Source: JBBIOU01 sp037443205 (GTDB taxonomy: Bacteria; Bacteroidota; Bacteroidia; Flavobacteriales_D; UBA2798). From it: DNA of 64,000 nt. The notes beneath the pieces are model-generated. The model searched no databases. It was not told the origin of the DNA and saw only the letters and a list, made by a program, of their open reading frames with translations. How positions within the stretch are numbered: the stretch's first letter is position 1; each line of letters opens with the position of its first letter. Location: positions 1 to 64,000 of the forward strand of contig JBBIOU010000012.1 of assembly GCA_037443205.1 (NCBI GenBank). The letters run 5' to 3'. The translations under genes were made by a program, and so were the position numbers. Shown piece after piece: positions 55,489-64,000 of this stretch.

Positions 55489-55737
55489 GTGATTAAAAAA
55501 GTAGCCATATTATGTTTAATTCTGCTTATTGCACATACATTTGCGGGCGCGCAATGCTCTATGTGCAAAGCAGTAGCAGAGTCAGGCAGTGCCGGTAAGG
55601 ATATGCAATCAATGGGTCAGCAATTAAATTATGGAATATTATATTTAATGGCTATTCCCTATTTAATATTGTTTTTTCTGTTCAGAAAAAAGATTTTCAG
55701 TTTTTTTTCTGAGATGAAAAGCATTTACAAAAAATAA
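55489..55737 (+). CDS. Small membrane protein with CSMC motif, GTG start
   Basis: An 82-residue product with a signal peptide or first TM helix (VAILCLILLIAHTFAGAQ), a CSMC motif directly after it and a second TM helix (GILYLMAIPYLILFFLFR). I know of similar small hypothetical proteins in Bacteroidota but no assigned function. The Cys pair may bind a metal or heme, or act in redox. It follows menB by 9 bases. Confidence 0.7.
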   Translation: MIKKVAILCLILLIAHTFAGAQCSMCKAVAESGSAGKDMQSMGQQLNYGILYLMAIPYLILFFLFRKKIFSFFSEMKSIYKK

Positions 55738-55756
55738 ATATCGTTCTTTAAAAAAT

Positions 55757-55903
55757 ACTTATCAAGAGGGGTGGAGAGGCAGGCTCTGAGAAACCCCGGC
55801 AAAGTGAAAAAACTTTTTAAAAAAAGAGATTTAAGACTGTAAAATACTTACAGGTTTTCACCAGTGCCAATTCCTGTTCCCGATTAATTGGGAGAAGATA
55901 AGT
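55757..55903 (+). ncRNA. SAM-I riboswitch (S-box) upstream of metH
   Basis: P1 is ACTTATC (55757-55763) paired with GATAAGT (55897-55903). The conserved GAGGGGTGGAG (P2/kink-turn), GAGAAACCCCGGCAA, AGTGCCAATTCCTG and GGGAGAAGATAAG blocks are in the expected order. P3 is unusually long: GTGAAAA (55804-55810) pairs with TTTTCAC (55855-55861) and an inner hairpin CTGTAA/TTACAG (55837-55853) sits inside. SAM binding should switch off metH. A terminator follows at 55932-55963. Confidence 0.95.
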
Positions 55904-55931
55904 CGGTTAAGATTTTAAAATTTAAAAACTA

Positions 55932-55963
55932 AAAAATCCCACCCGACATCGGGTGGGATTTTT
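55932..55963 (+). terminator. Riboswitch-controlled terminator before metH
   Basis: ATCCCACCCG (55936-55945) and CGGGTGGGAT (55950-55959) form a 10-bp stem with an ACAT loop, followed by TTTT. GTCGG at 55902-55906, overlapping the P1 3' strand, is complementary to CCGAC at 55943-55947 in the terminator arm. This offers a simple anti-terminator. Confidence 0.9.
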
Positions 55964-55972
55964 AATTTAATT

Positions 55973-58900
55973 ATGGATATAAAAAAAGATTTACAACAAC
56001 GAGTTTTAGTAATTGATGGTGCTATGGGTACCATGATTCAGCGTTATAAATTACAAGAGGCTGATTATCGAGGTGAGCGTTTTAAAGACTGGGAAAGTGA
56101 TTTAAAAGGTAATAACGATTTGCTCGTACTTACTCAGCCAAATATTATTAAAGAAATTCATAAGCAGTATATTTATGCAGGAGCAGATATTATAGAAACA
56201 AACACCTTTAACGCACAAAAAATTTCATTAGCCGATTATCGCATGGAACATCTGGCTTATGAAATAAACTTTGAAGCTGCAAAAATTGCAAAACAAGCTG
56301 TAGTTGAATTTATCTCCTCCCCTAATGGGGGAGGTAGGGAGGGGGTGGTATATGTAGCAGGAGCAATAGGGCCAACCAATCGAACCTTATCATTATCGCC
56401 CGATGTAAATAATCCGGGTTATCGCGCCATTAAATGGGACGAACTGGTAGATGCTTATATAGAACAGGTAAATGGTTTAGTTGATGGAGGTGTTGATTTA
56501 CTGCTTGTAGAAACAATTTTTGATACTCTTAATGCAAAAGCTGCGTTATTTGCCATTCAATCGGTGTTTGAACATAAAAAGGTAGAATTGCCGATTATGA
56601 TTTCGGGAACCATTACCGATGCAAGCGGAAGAACATTGAGCGGACAAACGGTAGAAGCCTTTTTAAATTCTGTTTCGCATGTAAATCTTTTAAGTATCGG
56701 ATTAAACTGCGCATTAGGAGCAAAAGATATGCGTCCCTATTTAAAAGAGCTTTCTGAAAAAGCTCCCTTTTATATAAGCGCATATCCTAATGCAGGATTA
56801 CCCAATCAGTTTGGCGAGTATGACGAAAGTCCGCATGATATGGCTTGCCAGATTCACGATTTTTTAGAAAGCGGATTTGTAAATATTGTTGGTGGTTGCT
56901 GCGGAACTACGCCTGAACATATTGCACATATAGCAGAACATGCACGTAATTCAAAACCCAGAAAAATTCCCAATGTTGAACCATACTTGCGCTTAAGCGG
57001 TTTGGAAGCCGTAACGCTTCGTCCTGACAGTAATTTTATGAATATTGGAGAGCGCACAAATGTTACAGGCTCTAAAAAATTTGCACGATTAATTTTAGAA
57101 GGTAAATATGATGAGGCGCTCACGGTAGCACGCGAACAAGTAGAAGGAGGAGCACAAGTAATTGATATTTGCATGGACGAAGGTATGCTCGATGCCGTAG
57201 AAGCCATGACAACTTTTTTAAATTTAATTGCTTCAGAACCCGATATTGCCCGTGTTCCGATAATGATTGATTCATCAAAATTCTATGTTATTGAAGCTGG
57301 TTTAAAATGTATTCAAGGAAAAGGGATCGTAAACTCAATTTCGCTAAAAGAAGGTGAAAAAGAATTTATCCGACAAGCCAAACTGGTTAAAAAATATGGT
57401 GCCGCAACCGTAGTTATGGCCTTTGATGAAGAAGGGCAAGCCGATACATTACAACGCAGAATAGATATTTGCAAACGCGCTTATGATATTTTAGTTAACA
57501 AAGTAAATTTTCCTCCGCAAGATATCATCTTCGATCCAAATATCTTTCCTGTTGCAACGGGAATGGAAGAACACCGAAAAAATGCCATTGATTTTTTTGA
57601 AGCAACACGCTGGATAAAACAAAATCTTCCATTAGCAAAAGTTAGCGGTGGAGTAAGTAATGTTTCGTTTTCATTTAGAGGAAATGATATTGTGCGTGAA
57701 GCCATACATTCCGCATTTTTATATCATGGAATCAAATCCGGAATGGATATGGGAATTGTAAACCCATCGCAATTGCAGGTTTATGATGAAATAGATAAAG
57801 AGTTATTAAAATTGGTAGAAGATGTATTGCTTGATAGAAAAGATGATGCTACTGAAAAATTAATCAGCTATGCCGAAAAAATAAAAGCACAAAAAACAGG
57901 GGGAAAAGAAAAAGAAAGTGAAAAAAATATTTGGAGAAATTTATCCTTACAAGAACGCATTACTCATTCCTTAGTAAAAGGAATTGATGATTTTGTAGAA
58001 GTTGATATGCAGGAAGCATTGCAAAAATATGCTTCTCCCCTTGAAATAATAGAAGGACCTTTAATGGCCGGAATGAATGTAGTAGGAGATTTATTTGGCA
58101 GTGGAAAAATGTTTTTACCTCAGGTAGTAAAAAGTGCACGTGTAATGAAAAAAGCTGTTGCATATTTGCAACCTTTTATTGAAGCCTCAAAAGTTAAAGG
58201 AGAGCGTTCAAATACTGGAAAAGTCCTTATAGCTACCGTAAAAGGCGATGTTCACGATATTGGAAAAAATATTGTAGCAGTGGTATTGGGCTGTAATAAT
58301 TATGAAGTTATTGATTTGGGAGTAATGGTACCTGCCGAAAAAATTCTGGAAACTGCTCGCAAAGAAAATGTAGATATTATTGGATTAAGCGGATTAATTA
58401 CTCCATCATTAGATGAAATGGTTTATGTAGCAAAAGAAATGGAGCGACAAGGATTTAATATCCCCTTATTAATCGGAGGAGCTACAACATCTAAAGTGCA
58501 TACAGCTGTAAAGATAGAACCCAACTATACCAAAGGCCCTGTTGTGCACGTACTTGATGCTTCTCGTTCAGTTCCTGTTGCCGGAAGTCTTTTAAATAAC
58601 GAAAAGGAAAGTTTTATTAAATCAGTTAAAGATGAATACGCTAAAATGCGCGAGCATTACAGTAAACATAAAGACAACAAAAATTTTATTAACTTAAATG
58701 AAGCACGTAAAAATAAGTTTGCAATAGATTGGAATAAAAACGATGTTGTAACACCCAAAAAATTAGGCATAACAGTTTTTCAGGATATTGATTTATCTGT
58801 TTTAATAAATTATATTGATTGGACACCCTTTTTTCAAACATGGGAATTGGCAGGGAAATTTCCTAAAATATTAGAAGATGAAATAGTTGGTGCAGAAGCT

Positions 58901-59662
58901 AAAAAGCTTTTTGCAGATGCAAACGCAATGCTAAATAAAATTATTTCTGAAAAATGGATTACGGCAAATGCTGTTATAGGCTTGTTTCCGGCAAATACCG
59001 TTAATTATGATGATATAGAAATTTATAAAGACGAAACACGAACAAAAGTTATTGCCATAAATCATAATTTACGTCAGCAAACACAAAAAGCACAAGGGGC
59101 TTATAATATGTGTTTGTCAGATTTTGTAGCCCCTAAAGAAAGCGGCATAAAAGATTACATTGGGGCATTTGTAGTTACTGCCGGTATAGGTATTGAAAAA
59201 TGGATAGAAAAATTCGAAAAAGAACATGATGATTACAGCAGCATATTATTAAAAGCCTTGGCTGATAGATTAGCTGAAGCTTTGGCAGAATATATGCATG
59301 AGCGAGTTAGGAAAGAACATTGGGGTTATGCACAAAATGAGAATTTAGATAATGAATCCCTCATAAAAGAAGCCTATCAAGGTATTAGACCGGCACCGGG
59401 TTATCCTGCCTGCCCTGATCATACTGAAAAAATTACCTTGTTTAATTTATTAAATGCCGAACAAAATGTTGGTGTAAAATTAACTGAAAGTTTAGCTATG
59501 TATCCGGCTGCATCAGTAAGTGGATGGTATTTTGCACATCCTAAAGCACAATATTTTGGTTTAGGTAAAATTGAAAAAGACCAAGTGGAAGATTTAGCGA
59601 AAAGAAAAGAACAAAGTATTCAAATTATTGAAAAGTGGTTATCTCCTGCTTTGGCTTATTAA
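55973..59662 (+). CDS. metH: Cobalamin-dependent methionine synthase
   Basis: A 1229-residue protein with all MetH modules: homocysteine domain (GLNCALG and GGCCGTTPEHI zinc Cys), pterin domain (ERTNVTGSKKFARL), cap, B12 domain (GDVHDIGKNIV near residue 760) and the C-terminal reactivation domain (RPAPGYPACPDHTEK). It transfers a methyl group from methyltetrahydrofolate via cobalamin to homocysteine. Expression is probably repressed by SAM through the S-box. Residues about 115-126 (SSPNGGGREG) are encoded by a GC-rich palindrome at 56312-56350 that looks inserted; the enzyme remains in frame. Confidence 0.96.
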   Translation: MDIKKDLQQRVLVIDGAMGTMIQRYKLQEADYRGERFKDWESDLKGNNDLLVLTQPNIIKEIHKQYIYAGADIIETNTFNAQKISLADYRMEHLAYEINFEAAKIAKQAVVEFISSPNGGGREGVVYVAGAIGPTNRTLSLSPDVNNPGYRAIKWDELVDAYIEQVNGLVDGGVDLLLVETIFDTLNAKAALFAIQSVFEHKKVELPIMISGTITDASGRTLSGQTVEAFLNSVSHVNLLSIGLNCALGAKDMRPYLKELSEKAPFYISAYPNAGLPNQFGEYDESPHDMACQIHDFLESGFVNIVGGCCGTTPEHIAHIAEHARNSKPRKIPNVEPYLRLSGLEAVTLRPDSNFMNIGERTNVTGSKKFARLILEGKYDEALTVAREQVEGGAQVIDICMDEGMLDAVEAMTTFLNLIASEPDIARVPIMIDSSKFYVIEAGLKCIQGKGIVNSISLKEGEKEFIRQAKLVKKYGAATVVMAFDEEGQADTLQRRIDICKRAYDILVNKVNFPPQDIIFDPNIFPVATGMEEHRKNAIDFFEATRWIKQNLPLAKVSGGVSNVSFSFRGNDIVREAIHSAFLYHGIKSGMDMGIVNPSQLQVYDEIDKELLKLVEDVLLDRKDDATEKLISYAEKIKAQKTGGKEKESEKNIWRNLSLQERITHSLVKGIDDFVEVDMQEALQKYASPLEIIEGPLMAGMNVVGDLFGSGKMFLPQVVKSARVMKKAVAYLQPFIEASKVKGERSNTGKVLIATVKGDVHDIGKNIVAVVLGCNNYEVIDLGVMVPAEKILETARKENVDIIGLSGLITPSLDEMVYVAKEMERQGFNIPLLIGGATTSKVHTAVKIEPNYTKGPVVHVLDASRSVPVAGSLLNNEKESFIKSVKDEYAKMREHYSKHKDNKNFINLNEARKNKFAIDWNKNDVVTPKKLGITVFQDIDLSVLINYIDWTPFFQTWELAGKFPKILEDEIVGAEAKKLFADANAMLNKIISEKWITANAVIGLFPANTVNYDDIEIYKDETRTKVIAINHNLRQQTQKAQGAYNMCLSDFVAPKESGIKDYIGAFVVTAGIGIEKWIEKFEKEHDDYSSILLKALADRLAEALAEYMHERVRKEHWGYAQNENLDNESLIKEAYQGIRPAPGYPACPDHTEKITLFNLLNAEQNVGVKLTESLAMYPAASVSGWYFAHPKAQYFGLGKIEKDQVEDLAKRKEQSIQIIEKWLSPALAY
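56312..56350 (+). repeat. GC-rich palindromic insert in frame within metH
   Basis: CCTCCCC (56316-56322), a TAATG loop and GGGGAGG (56328-56334) form a perfect 7-bp hairpin, followed by a G-rich TAGGGAGGGGG tail. It is far more GC-rich than the surrounding gene and encodes SSPNGGGREGVV, where E. coli MetH has only a short surface loop. I see no second copy in this window. It may be a small mobile palindrome, or a plain GC-rich loop. Confidence 0.6.
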
Positions 59663-59670
59663 GTTTATCT

Positions 59671-60132
59671 TTATCCTCTTAATCGATCAATAGCTTTGAT
59701 AAGTTTCTCGTCTTTTTTTATGGCCTTGTTGGCTAACAACAGAAAGGCTAATGATACTACCGGTAAAAAAAATCCTAAACCATAACTGATTGTAACATCC
59801 TGATTTTGCAAAAAATATTTAGTGGTATTTTCCGCGCTAAAATAGATAAATACAATCAAGGCAATATGCAACAGGGTATTAAATCGGTTAATAATTAATT
59901 GTGCCTTTCTGTTTTTAAACATAAATATTGCAAAAAAACTAAATAAAGCCAATGCCGGTATAATGATCCGGTAAGGCACAGACACAACATTTTTATCATT
60001 GATAAATATGCCCTGAATATTAAAATCGTAAAAAGTATCGGCAGTATAAATTTTTGCGAAAGAAAAATAATAACATAAAAACACACATATCGATGCAAGT
60101 AATAAATAAATGGATTGAATTCTTTGAATCAT
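59671..60132 (-). CDS. DUF4293 membrane protein
   Basis: A 153-residue protein with four TM helices and the DUF4293 start MIQRIQSIYLLLASICVFL. Function unknown; the family is common in Bacteroidota. It overlaps the 3' end of the oligoendopeptidase gene by 4 bases and is probably cotranscribed with it. Confidence 0.85.
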   Translation of the reverse strand: MIQRIQSIYLLLASICVFLCYYFSFAKIYTADTFYDFNIQGIFINDKNVVSVPYRIIIPALALFSFFAIFMFKNRKAQLIINRFNTLLHIALIVFIYFSAENTTKYFLQNQDVTISYGLGFFLPVVSLAFLLLANKAIKKDEKLIKAIDRLRG

Positions 60133-61871
60133 GACGATTTAATTTTATTAATTTGTGATGATACAAAGGCCGCAATATCTTTAACATAATTGCTTGTGAA
60201 ATCAAAGTTTATTCCGGCTGTATTATATATTTCGGGTATGGATTTAGTATATCCTAAAGATAATGCTTCAGCATATTTTTTAACCGTTTTATCTTTATCA
60301 ATTAAATAATTTCTCCAAAGTGCAATAGCTCCCAATTGAGCCATGCCATATTCTATGTAATAGAAAGGCACTTCAAAAATATGTAATTGCTTATGCCATG
60401 ATTTTTTAAGCGCATCTTCTAAACCGCTGTAATCAATTATACCTGTGCTAAATTCATCAAGAATTTCTTTCCATTTATTATTGCGTTGTTCAATGGTATG
60501 GAAAGGATTTTCATAAATCCAGTGTTGAAATTTATCTACGATAGCTATCCAGGGTAGAATTGATAATATTTTTTCTAATTGATCGAGTTTGGCGCGTTTT
60601 AAATCATCCTTATCAGGATAAAATATGTCCCAATAATCCATAGACATTAATTCCATACTCATAGAAGCAAGTTCGGCTATTTCGCTGGGAGTAGATTTAA
60701 AAGCTGTTAGTTCTAGATTATTGCTTAAAAAAGAATGAACGGCATGACCACCTTCATGCATCATGGTTATCATATCTTGCTGTGTACCTGCTGCATTCAT
60801 AAAGATAAATGGTGCGACAGTTTCATATAGCGGATAATTATAACCTCCGGGAGCCTTACCGTCTTTTGAATCTAAATCTAATCTTTTCATTTCCTTCATC
60901 ACAGCCAGACATTTACCAAAATAAGGATAAATTTTAGCGAATACCCGTATGCTCCTTTCAATTAAATCTTCTGAATTTTTAAATGGTTTTAAAGGATTTT
61001 TTCCTGCTATATCTACCTCTACGTCCCATGGTTTTAATACATCATATCCTAATACTTTTTTTCTATATATGGCAAATTCTTTAATAACGGGTAATATTTC
61101 AGTTTTTATACTTTCATGAAATTTAAAACAATCTTCTTTAGTATAATCAAATCTGCCTAATGCATCAAACATATAATCTCTATAATTTTTATATCCTGCG
61201 TTTAAGGCTATCTGATGTCGTAATTTAAGTAATTCATTAAATAAATTATCTAACTTATCAGCGTCTTTCAGTCTTGTTTCAGTCATTTTCAGATATATCA
61301 ATTCTCGTATATCACGATTAGTAGATTTTAAATATACCGCTGCCTGAGGCATAGTAAGCTTTTGCTCGTTATACTCAATATATTGAGCTCCTGTTATGGC
61401 TCCGTATGTTTGCGAGAGTGATGATATTTTAGCATGTAACTCAACATTTTCTTCGCGATATAATTTTAAACTATTTTTTACTGACCTGAAATAAATATTG
61501 AATCCTTGTTTATCAGAAAGGGGTTCAAAACCGGTACTTTGGATTAATTTTCTGTTTAGTTTATCGGTAAACTTAGCTATGTGAGGCTCTATTTCGGTAA
61601 TAAAAAAATTATAAGATGCCGCAGCTTTTTCATCTTTGGTATTGATTGTTGTGCGTATATATCTCCATGCACCTTCTTCTTCAATAGCAGCCTCTAATTC
61701 GCTTCTGTACCTAAGCCAGTTTAATAAATCTTCTTCATTATTTATATTAAACTTTAATAAGTCATCAAAAAAAAACTCAATATTTTTCCATGCGTCAAAC
61801 GAAATGTTACCCGGCAAAAAATGACGTATAGGTTTATTTAATATTTCTTGTTGAATTAAATCAGATAGCAC
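60129..61871 (-). CDS. M3-family oligoendopeptidase
   Basis: A 580-residue cytoplasmic-type zinc peptidase. The HExxH site is HEGGHAVHSF near residue 370, with the FxSTPSEIAELASMSMELM helix (split: STPSEIAELASMSMELM) supplying the third Glu ligand. It has the long N-terminal helical half typical of PepF/oligoendopeptidase F. It lies between DUF5606 upstream and DUF4293 downstream. Confidence 0.93.
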   Translation of the reverse strand: MLSDLIQQEILNKPIRHFLPGNISFDAWKNIEFFFDDLLKFNINNEEDLLNWLRYRSELEAAIEEEGAWRYIRTTINTKDEKAAASYNFFITEIEPHIAKFTDKLNRKLIQSTGFEPLSDKQGFNIYFRSVKNSLKLYREENVELHAKISSLSQTYGAITGAQYIEYNEQKLTMPQAAVYLKSTNRDIRELIYLKMTETRLKDADKLDNLFNELLKLRHQIALNAGYKNYRDYMFDALGRFDYTKEDCFKFHESIKTEILPVIKEFAIYRKKVLGYDVLKPWDVEVDIAGKNPLKPFKNSEDLIERSIRVFAKIYPYFGKCLAVMKEMKRLDLDSKDGKAPGGYNYPLYETVAPFIFMNAAGTQQDMITMMHEGGHAVHSFLSNNLELTAFKSTPSEIAELASMSMELMSMDYWDIFYPDKDDLKRAKLDQLEKILSILPWIAIVDKFQHWIYENPFHTIEQRNNKWKEILDEFSTGIIDYSGLEDALKKSWHKQLHIFEVPFYYIEYGMAQLGAIALWRNYLIDKDKTVKKYAEALSLGYTKSIPEIYNTAGINFDFTSNYVKDIAAFVSSQINKIKSS

Positions 61872-61885
61872 TAAAATATGAATTT

Positions 61886-62500
61886 CTATTTTGATGAATC
61901 TTTTTGTGTAACAGATTTCTTTTTAGCAGTTTTTTTCACAGTAGTATCAGTATCAGAGGCCTTTTTACTGCTTTTTTTGCCGGCTGTTGATTTTTTGGTT
62001 CTCGGTTGTTTTAATTCGGAATTTGAATCATTTTCGGGTTTACTCGCAATTTCATCTGTCGCTTTGTTATCTGCCGAATTATCTTCTTGCTTGTTTTTAT
62101 TATCTGCTTCTTCTGCTAATTTTTTCAAGGTTCCTGATGATTGCAATATATCATACCAGGTGAATAATTTTTTTAAATCGGAGTTAAAAACTCTGTCTTG
62201 GTCAAAGTTAGGTACTATCTGTTCAAAATACTTTCTTAATTCAGATCCTTCTTTGGATGGCTCAATTGCTTTACCTCCCTTTTCTTTTTCGTATATTTTT
62301 TTTATTACTTCAGAAAGTTTAATATCTTCATCTGTTGTAAACATGGTAATGTCTTCCAGGGCACTTATTTTATTTGAAGTAAATGCAGGAAACCTTTTTC
62401 CGTCAATCAATGATTCAACAATTAAAGTGTTTTTCCCTTGTCCTATTACCTTAAACAAGCCCGATTTTCCTGAAATTGAAATGATACCTTTTAAATCCAT
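61886..62500 (-). CDS. DUF5606 protein with Lys-rich C-terminal tail
   Basis: A 204-residue protein. Residues 1-135 are the DUF5606 domain (MDLKGIISISGKSGLFKV, GKRFPAFTSNKISALEDI). The last 70 residues are a disordered, charged Lys/Ser/Asp-rich tail. Function unknown. It heads the unit with the oligoendopeptidase, 14 bases upstream of that gene. Confidence 0.85.
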   Translation of the reverse strand: MDLKGIISISGKSGLFKVIGQGKNTLIVESLIDGKRFPAFTSNKISALEDITMFTTDEDIKLSEVIKKIYEKEKGGKAIEPSKEGSELRKYFEQIVPNFDQDRVFNSDLKKLFTWYDILQSSGTLKKLAEEADNKNKQEDNSADNKATDEIASKPENDSNSELKQPRTKKSTAGKKSSKKASDTDTTVKKTAKKKSVTQKDSSK

Positions 62501-62529
62501 TTTTATATTTTATTATTTTTAAAGGACAA

Positions 62530-62537
62530 CAAAAATA
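62530..62537 (-). promoter_or_regulatory. Candidate -7 box (TATTTTTG) of the DUF5606 unit
   Basis: TATTTTTG on the minus strand ends 29 bases before the DUF5606 ATG at 62500. Confidence 0.35.
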
Positions 62538-62603
62538 ATAATAATTACCTGAATTAAAGTGTTTGTTATTAAAAATTTGAATATCAGATATTTGAAACAC
62601 ATT

Positions 62604-64000
62604 TTATTTATGTAAGTAATGTATTAAAGAAGTTAAGCCAACCGTAAAAAAGCCTAAACCTATCAACGTAAAAAAGGGTATGCTTAGGTAATTGTTCCAG
62701 CAAATAACTAAAAACAAAGCGAACACAAAATACAGCCCCAAAATAAGTTCCGGCACAACCATTTTAGGAAACTTAGCTGAGCGATATGTTTTGTCGGTAT
62801 AGCTATCATTATTATTAATAATATTAAATTTAGGTGTTCTTACAAAGCTCGATTTTTTTTGTATGTATGCTTCAAAAACGCCAAGAGCGTTGTATAATGA
62901 TAAGCCCATGGTAATAGATAAAAATAAAGGGAATAATAATACAAATGAAAAGATGGCGATAAGTTTACTTTTAGCTGCATGATAATATGCCAGAAAATAA
63001 AAAAGTGTAATAATGCCCAGTGCCGTATAATAGATTATAAATAAAGAAAACAAATTATTCCATTCAGGATAATTTTGTATGATATAGATTACAGGTAAAC
63101 TTAATAATCCGATTGCGAAAATACAGATAAATAAAAAGCTGTTAAACAGATGAAAAAACGCATGCAATTTGGCAGCAACCGGTATATTGCTTTTAAAAAC
63201 CGCTCTCATATTTTTCACGACACATTCAGCAGCTCCTTTGCTCCACCTGTATTGCTGAGCCTTAAGGGCATTCATTTCTACGGGGAGTTCGGCAGGCGAA
63301 ACAATATTTTTTACATATACTATTTGCCAGTTTTTTAACTGAGCCCTGTAACTTAAATCTAAATCTTCTGTAAGCGTATCAGCGCTCCATCCACCGGAAT
63401 TTATAATACATTCTTTTCGCCATATTCCTGCAGTTCCGTTAAAATTGATAAAATAATTACCTGCATTGCGCGCAGTTTGTTCTATAATAAAATGTGCATC
63501 TAATGCCATCGCCTGCAAGCGGGTAAGTAATGAATAACTTTTGTTTAGATGCCCCCAGCGTGTTTGCACACAACCTACTTTAGGATCAGTAAAAAATGGA
63601 ATGGTATGGTATAAAAAGTGTTTATCGGGAATAAAATCTGCATCAAATACGGCTATAAATTCACCTTTAGCTGATTGAAGCCCATAAGCCAATGCACCGG
63701 CTTTAAATCCTGAGCGATTATTTCTTTGGATATGTTTGATATCAAATCCTTTTATTTGATATTCTTTAATTAATTGTGCTGCAATCTCAAAAGTTTCGTC
63801 AGTAGAATCATCTAACACCTGTATTTCTATTTTATCAGTAGGGTATTGTATATTTACTACTGCTTCTATCAATCTTTTTACTACGTATTTCTCATTATAA
63901 ACAGGTAATTGTATAGTAACAATGGGTAAATCTGATTGATCAAAATTTTTGATGATGTTTTTTTGTTGCTTAGCTTTTTTTGCTGCTTTAAATATAAACA
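62604..64000 (-). CDS. Processive-type GT2 glycosyltransferase, cut by right edge
   Basis: The frame is open from 62604 to the window end; the real start lies beyond 64000. The product begins with a GT2 domain (IVTIQLPVYNE, VLDDSTDET, DADFIPD, a TEDLDLSYR acid motif and QQYRWSKGAAE, the QxxRW of processive enzymes). Three or four TM helices follow. It resembles cellulose-synthase-like or ceramide/glucan transferases. No PilZ domain is seen. The product cannot be named from sequence. Confidence 0.88.
   Translation of the reverse strand, partial: FIFKAAKKAKQQKNIIKNFDQSDLPIVTIQLPVYNEKYVVKRLIEAVVNIQYPTDKIEIQVLDDSTDETFEIAAQLIKEYQIKGFDIKHIQRNNRSGFKAGALAYGLQSAKGEFIAVFDADFIPDKHFLYHTIPFFTDPKVGCVQTRWGHLNKSYSLLTRLQAMALDAHFIIEQTARNAGNYFINFNGTAGIWRKECIINSGGWSADTLTEDLDLSYRAQLKNWQIVYVKNIVSPAELPVEMNALKAQQYRWSKGAAECVVKNMRAVFKSNIPVAAKLHAFFHLFNSFLFICIFAIGLLSLPVIYIIQNYPEWNNLFSLFIIYYTALGIITLFYFLAYYHAAKSKLIAIFSFVLLFPLFLSITMGLSLYNALGVFEAYIQKKSSFVRTPKFNIINNNDSYTDKTYRSAKFPKMVVPELILGLYFVFALFLVICWNNYLSIPFFTLIGLGFFTVGLTSLIHYLHK

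Noticed and set aside
61878..62522. 214-residue + strand frame opposite DUF5606
   Set aside because: It mirrors the Lys-rich, low-complexity tail of the DUF5606 gene and lies almost entirely over that gene.
1..64000. tRNA, rRNA, CRISPR array or insertion sequence
   Set aside because: No cloverleaf, rRNA signature, regular repeat array, transposase or terminal repeat was found by eye; the gaps between genes are short.

Overview
The window comes from an AT-rich member of the Bacteroidota, class Bacteroidia. I cannot name the genus. Four lines of sequence evidence support this. First, promoter-like boxes of the form TAnnTTTG recur just upstream of genes that lack a Shine-Dalgarno sequence. Second, one protein ends in a type IX secretion (T9SS type A) sorting domain. 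Third, families typical of the phylum are present (DUF4293, DUF4783, DUF5606, an IcmF-type mutase, a GMEYP-type M1 peptidase). Fourth, menaquinone genes are present. I see no transposase, integrase, CRISPR array, rRNA or tRNA.

Layout. Positions 1-11016 are core or housekeeping: a TPR/SpoIIE-type phosphatase broken by an in-frame stop, the fused B12 mutase IcmF, RluD-type pseudouridine synthase, a T9SS-sorted secreted protein, a PASTA membrane protein, Ddl and RdgB. Positions 11033-27331 are a surface-polysaccharide locus. It holds a flippase, six glycosyltransferases, four NAD-dependent sugar epimerases/dehydratases (one of them GalE), a WbpG-type N-acetyl sugar amidotransferase, two SAM methyltransferases and a polytopic membrane protein that could be the polymerase. 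Most + strand genes there overlap by ATGA or TTGA junctions, which suggests translational coupling. Positions 27336-33412 hold RlmH, a DUF4783 protein with a strong terminator, NadC, a YihY membrane protein and an M1 aminopeptidase that appears fused to a C-terminal outer-membrane barrel.

Positions 33417-47290 are mostly on the minus strand: a BtuF-like lipoprotein, a serine hydrolase, a ureohydrolase, Lon, a GT22-like transferase, PurS, PssA, a ZIP transporter, a methyltransferase, MiaE, a LapA protein and a Rieske oxygenase. Positions 47390-55737 run on the + strand: a MORN-repeat protein, a PaaE-type reductase, a TSUP permease, a beta-CASP RNase and then menaquinone genes (PaaI-type thioesterase, MenF, MenD, MenB). 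A SAM-I riboswitch with its own terminator (55757-55963) precedes metH. The window closes on the minus strand with DUF4293, an M3 oligoendopeptidase, DUF5606 and a GT2 transferase cut by the right edge.

Three genes point to cobalamin use: icmF, metH and a BtuF-like binding protein. The features most worth a second look are the nonsense-split TPR/phosphatase, the M1-barrel fusion, a GC-rich palindrome inserted in frame in metH, the Tyr-to-Phe change in a CDP-paratose-epimerase-like protein, a series of possible leaderless promoters, and the Rieske/MORN/PaaE neighbourhood.
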